In this document: in pieces, positions 5,334 through 6,776 of the stretch | Layout of the letters: every line of letters begins with the position of its first letter | Numbering within the stretch: position 1 is the stretch's first letter | Assembly (NCBI GenBank): GCA_029859185.1 | Contig: JAOUDR010000151.1 | Location: 1 to 6,776 of the forward strand | Length of the DNA stretch: 6,776 nt | Direction of reading: 5' to 3' | DNA from: Gemmatimonadota bacterium | GTDB lineage: Bacteria > Gemmatimonadota > Gemmatimonadetes > Gemmatimonadales > GWC2-71-9 | The notes under the pieces: model-generated | Seen by the model: only the letters and a program-made list of their open reading frames with translations | Told to the model about the DNA's origin: nothing | Databases searched by the model: none | Program-made: the position numbers and the translations under genes

Positions 5334-6680
5334 ATGCGCGTGATCATCGTGGGGGCGGGCGAAGTCGGGTACCACGTTGCCGACCGGCTGGCGAAGGAAC
5401 AGCACGACGTCGTGATCGTGGACGTCGCGCCGGAGCGCCTCGACTACGTCGAGAGCCACCTCGACGTGGCCGTGCTGGAAGGCAATGGCGCGAGCCCGTC
5501 GGTGCTCGCGCGGGCCGGCTTGAAGGACGCCGGACTGCTGCTGGCGGTGACCAGCGTGGACGAGGTCAACCTCGTGACCTGCATGTCCGCCCCGTCGCGC
5601 GCCGGCTTGGTCAAGGTCGCGCGTGTCTCCAACCCCGACTTCTATGCGGAGCGCAGCGCGGTGCAGCCGGGGACGTTCGGCGTGGATCTCCTCATCAATC
5701 CCGAGCGGGAGCTGGCGCTCGAGGCGTTCCGGCTGCTGCAGTCGACGGCCGCCTCGGACGTGGTCGTGTTCGCCGGCGGGGCCGTGCAGCTCCTCGGCCT
5801 GTGGGTTGCCGAAGGGGCGCCCATCGCGAACCGCAAGCTCTCCACCATCGGGGCGGGGGAGCATGGACGGCAGCTCCTCACGGTGGCGGTCGAGCGAGAG
5901 GGGGAGACCATCATCCCGAGCGGCTCCTCCGAGATCCATGTCGGTGACCATGTCTACGTGATTGCGGCGGCGGCGGAGATCCCGCGGGCGCTCGAATTGA
6001 CCGGTCACCGGCACGAGAAAGCGCAACGCGTGATGCTGGCCGGTGGGAGCGTCGAGACGTTCTACATGGCGCAATTGCTCCAGCAGCACGGCCTCGACAC
6101 GATCGCGATCGTCGAGGATCGCGAGCGGGCACTGGAGCTGGCCGAGAAGCTCGAGCGCACCCTCGTCCTGAACGGCAACGTGACCGACATCGAGCTGCTC
6201 GAGCTCGAAGGGGTCGGGGGGATGGACGCCTTCGTTGCGCTGACGGACTACGACGAGACCAACATCATTGCGTCGCTGGTCGCGAAGCACGCTGGTGCGA
6301 AGCAGGTCATCACGCTGGTGAACAAGAGCGACTACGTGCCGCTGGCCCGCCGGCTCGGCCTGGATGCGGCGGTCAGCCCCCGGCTGAGCGCCGCGAGCGC
6401 CCTGCTGCGCTACGTGCGACGCGGGAGCGTCCAGCGGGTCGCGACCCTCCAGGCCAACGACGCGGAAGTGCTGTCCCTCGTGGTGACCCCAGGGTCGCCG
6501 ATGGTGGGGCGCCCCCTGGCCGAAGCGGGGTTCCCGGACGGGGCCATTGTGGGGGCCATCGTCCGCGGGAACTCCGTCGTGGTCCCCACCGGACGGGATG
6601 CCCTGCGGGTCGGGGACTCGGCGATCGTCTTCGCGCTCCCGGATGCCGTGGGCCCGGTCACGCGCGCCTTCCCGACGTGA
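5334..6680 (+). CDS. trkA: TrkA-type double-RCK potassium uptake regulator
   Basis: A 448-residue cytosolic, peripheral membrane regulator, near the usual TrkA length (about 458). It has two tandem RCK_N-RCK_C units. Unit 1 has a Rossmann GAGEVG (7-12) with D30 as the nucleotide-ribose acid, GNGASP and VTSVDEVN, and its RCK_C spans about 140-222. Unit 2 starts near 232 with its acidic position at E261-D262, then NGNVTDIELL and ALTDYDETNII, and its RCK_C spans about 365-445. The second glycine motif is eroded: LAGGSVET (235-242) stands where a GGGxIG is expected, with A236 and E241 in place of glycines. TrkA assembles under TrkH and gates K+ flow in response to bound nucleotides. ATG at 5334 has GAGGG (5322-5326) 7 bases upstream, within the end of ktrA. 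The stop overlaps the GTG of the next TrkH-like gene, so TrkA and that pore protein are probably translationally coupled partners. Confidence 0.92.
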   Translation: MRVIIVGAGEVGYHVADRLAKEQHDVVIVDVAPERLDYVESHLDVAVLEGNGASPSVLARAGLKDAGLLLAVTSVDEVNLVTCMSAPSRAGLVKVARVSNPDFYAERSAVQPGTFGVDLLINPERELALEAFRLLQSTAASDVVVFAGGAVQLLGLWVAEGAPIANRKLSTIGAGEHGRQLLTVAVEREGETIIPSGSSEIHVGDHVYVIAAAAEIPRALELTGHRHEKAQRVMLAGGSVETFYMAQLLQQHGLDTIAIVEDRERALELAEKLERTLVLNGNVTDIELLELEGVGGMDAFVALTDYDETNIIASLVAKHAGAKQVITLVNKSDYVPLARRLGLDAAVSPRLSAASALLRYVRRGSVQRVATLQANDAEVLSLVVTPGSPMVGRPLAEAGFPDGAIVGAIVRGNSVVVPTGRDALRVGDSAIVFALPDAVGPVTRAFPT

Positions 6681-6776
6681 ACCCGCTCGAGGTCCTCCGC
6701 GTCATCGGCGTGCTGCTCGTGGCCACCGCCGCGGCGATGGTGCCGTCCGTGGCGCTGGCGGTTCCTGAGGGACTGC
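6677..6776 (+). CDS. trkH: Second TrkH-family potassium pore subunit, N-terminal start (partial)
   Basis: A GTG at 6677 overlaps the trkA stop by 4 bases (GTGA), and its frame stays open to the window edge (33 full codons). The peptide starts with a short polar stretch, then LRVIGVLLVATAAAMVPSVA, one hydrophobic helix with a Met-Val-Pro in its second half. TrkH proteins begin with just such a segment (RxxGxLLxxxxxxMxxP), and E. coli TrkH has an IVGLL...MIIP helix at this place. Position directly after trkA with a coupled start supports the call. No filter loop is within the window, so the identification rests on this helix and on context. It could instead be another membrane protein. Confidence 0.7.
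   Translation, partial: MNPLEVLRVIGVLLVATAAAMVPSVALAVPEGL

Noticed and set aside
6099..6112. 14-bp palindrome ACGATCGCGATCGT in trkA
   Set aside because: It is made of GATCG repeats that arise readily from Ile-Ala-Ile-Val codons in GC-rich DNA; similar GATC-rich runs recur across the window, so it is not distinctive.
4530..6290. 586-codon open frame on the minus strand, antisense to ktrA and trkA
   Set aside because: It covers two well-supported RCK genes on the plus strand. Its product is rich in Arg, His, Asp and Gly in low-complexity order, has no recognisable domain, and is what the complement of GC-rich coding sequence usually gives.
4662..6680. Possibility that ktrA and trkA are fragments of one frameshifted regulator
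   Set aside because: Each has its own start, ribosome binding site and intact domain boundaries: one RCK unit of 222 residues and two of 448. Together they would give three units, which is not a usual TrkA.

Overview
The window is GC-rich, roughly two thirds G+C by eye. It is packed with genes that all read on the + strand, with intergenic gaps of -4 to 22 bases except for one 70-base gap. Start codons are mixed (ATG, GTG, TTG). I see no mobile element, tRNA, rRNA or CRISPR array. The composition, the tight packing and this mix of families fit a chromosomal region of a high-GC bacterium. A Gemmatimonadota-type genome is my best guess, but that is an impression and not something the sequence proves.

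Layout. Positions 1-85 hold the last 27 codons of a pyruvate kinase gene. Two bases later comes a PhnP-like metallo-beta-lactamase-fold phosphodiesterase (88-864). A 70-base gap follows. It contains a good sigma70-type promoter candidate and a strong ribosome binding site, and leads into a YtxH-type membrane-anchored coiled-coil protein (935-1354). A YihY/BrkB-family polytopic membrane protein (1357-2223) and a PLP-dependent low-specificity threonine aldolase (2226-3242) follow, each 2 bases after the previous stop.

The rest is a potassium-transport block: a KtrB/TrkH-family K+ translocating subunit (3248-4639), a single-RCK KtrA-type regulator (4662-5330), a double-RCK TrkA-type regulator (5334-6680), and the first 33 codons of what looks like a second TrkH-family pore subunit (6677 to the window edge), whose GTG start overlaps the trkA stop codon.

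How the genes work together: KtrB with KtrA would form one K+ uptake system (a pore dimer gated by a cytosolic RCK ring), and TrkA with the truncated TrkH would form a second, both probably on one transcript. The genes from ytxH through trkH could be read from the promoter at 861-889, since no terminator-like structure appears after it. The upstream enzymes show no direct functional link to K+ transport.

The observations most worth a second look are the back-to-back Ktr and Trk systems, the Arg-to-His change in the KtrA nucleotide loop, the eroded glycine motif in the second RCK domain of TrkA, a hairpin at the ktrB/ktrA junction, and a perfect 16-bp palindrome inside ktrB. I found no clearly new type of system; every full-length gene belongs to a recognisable family.
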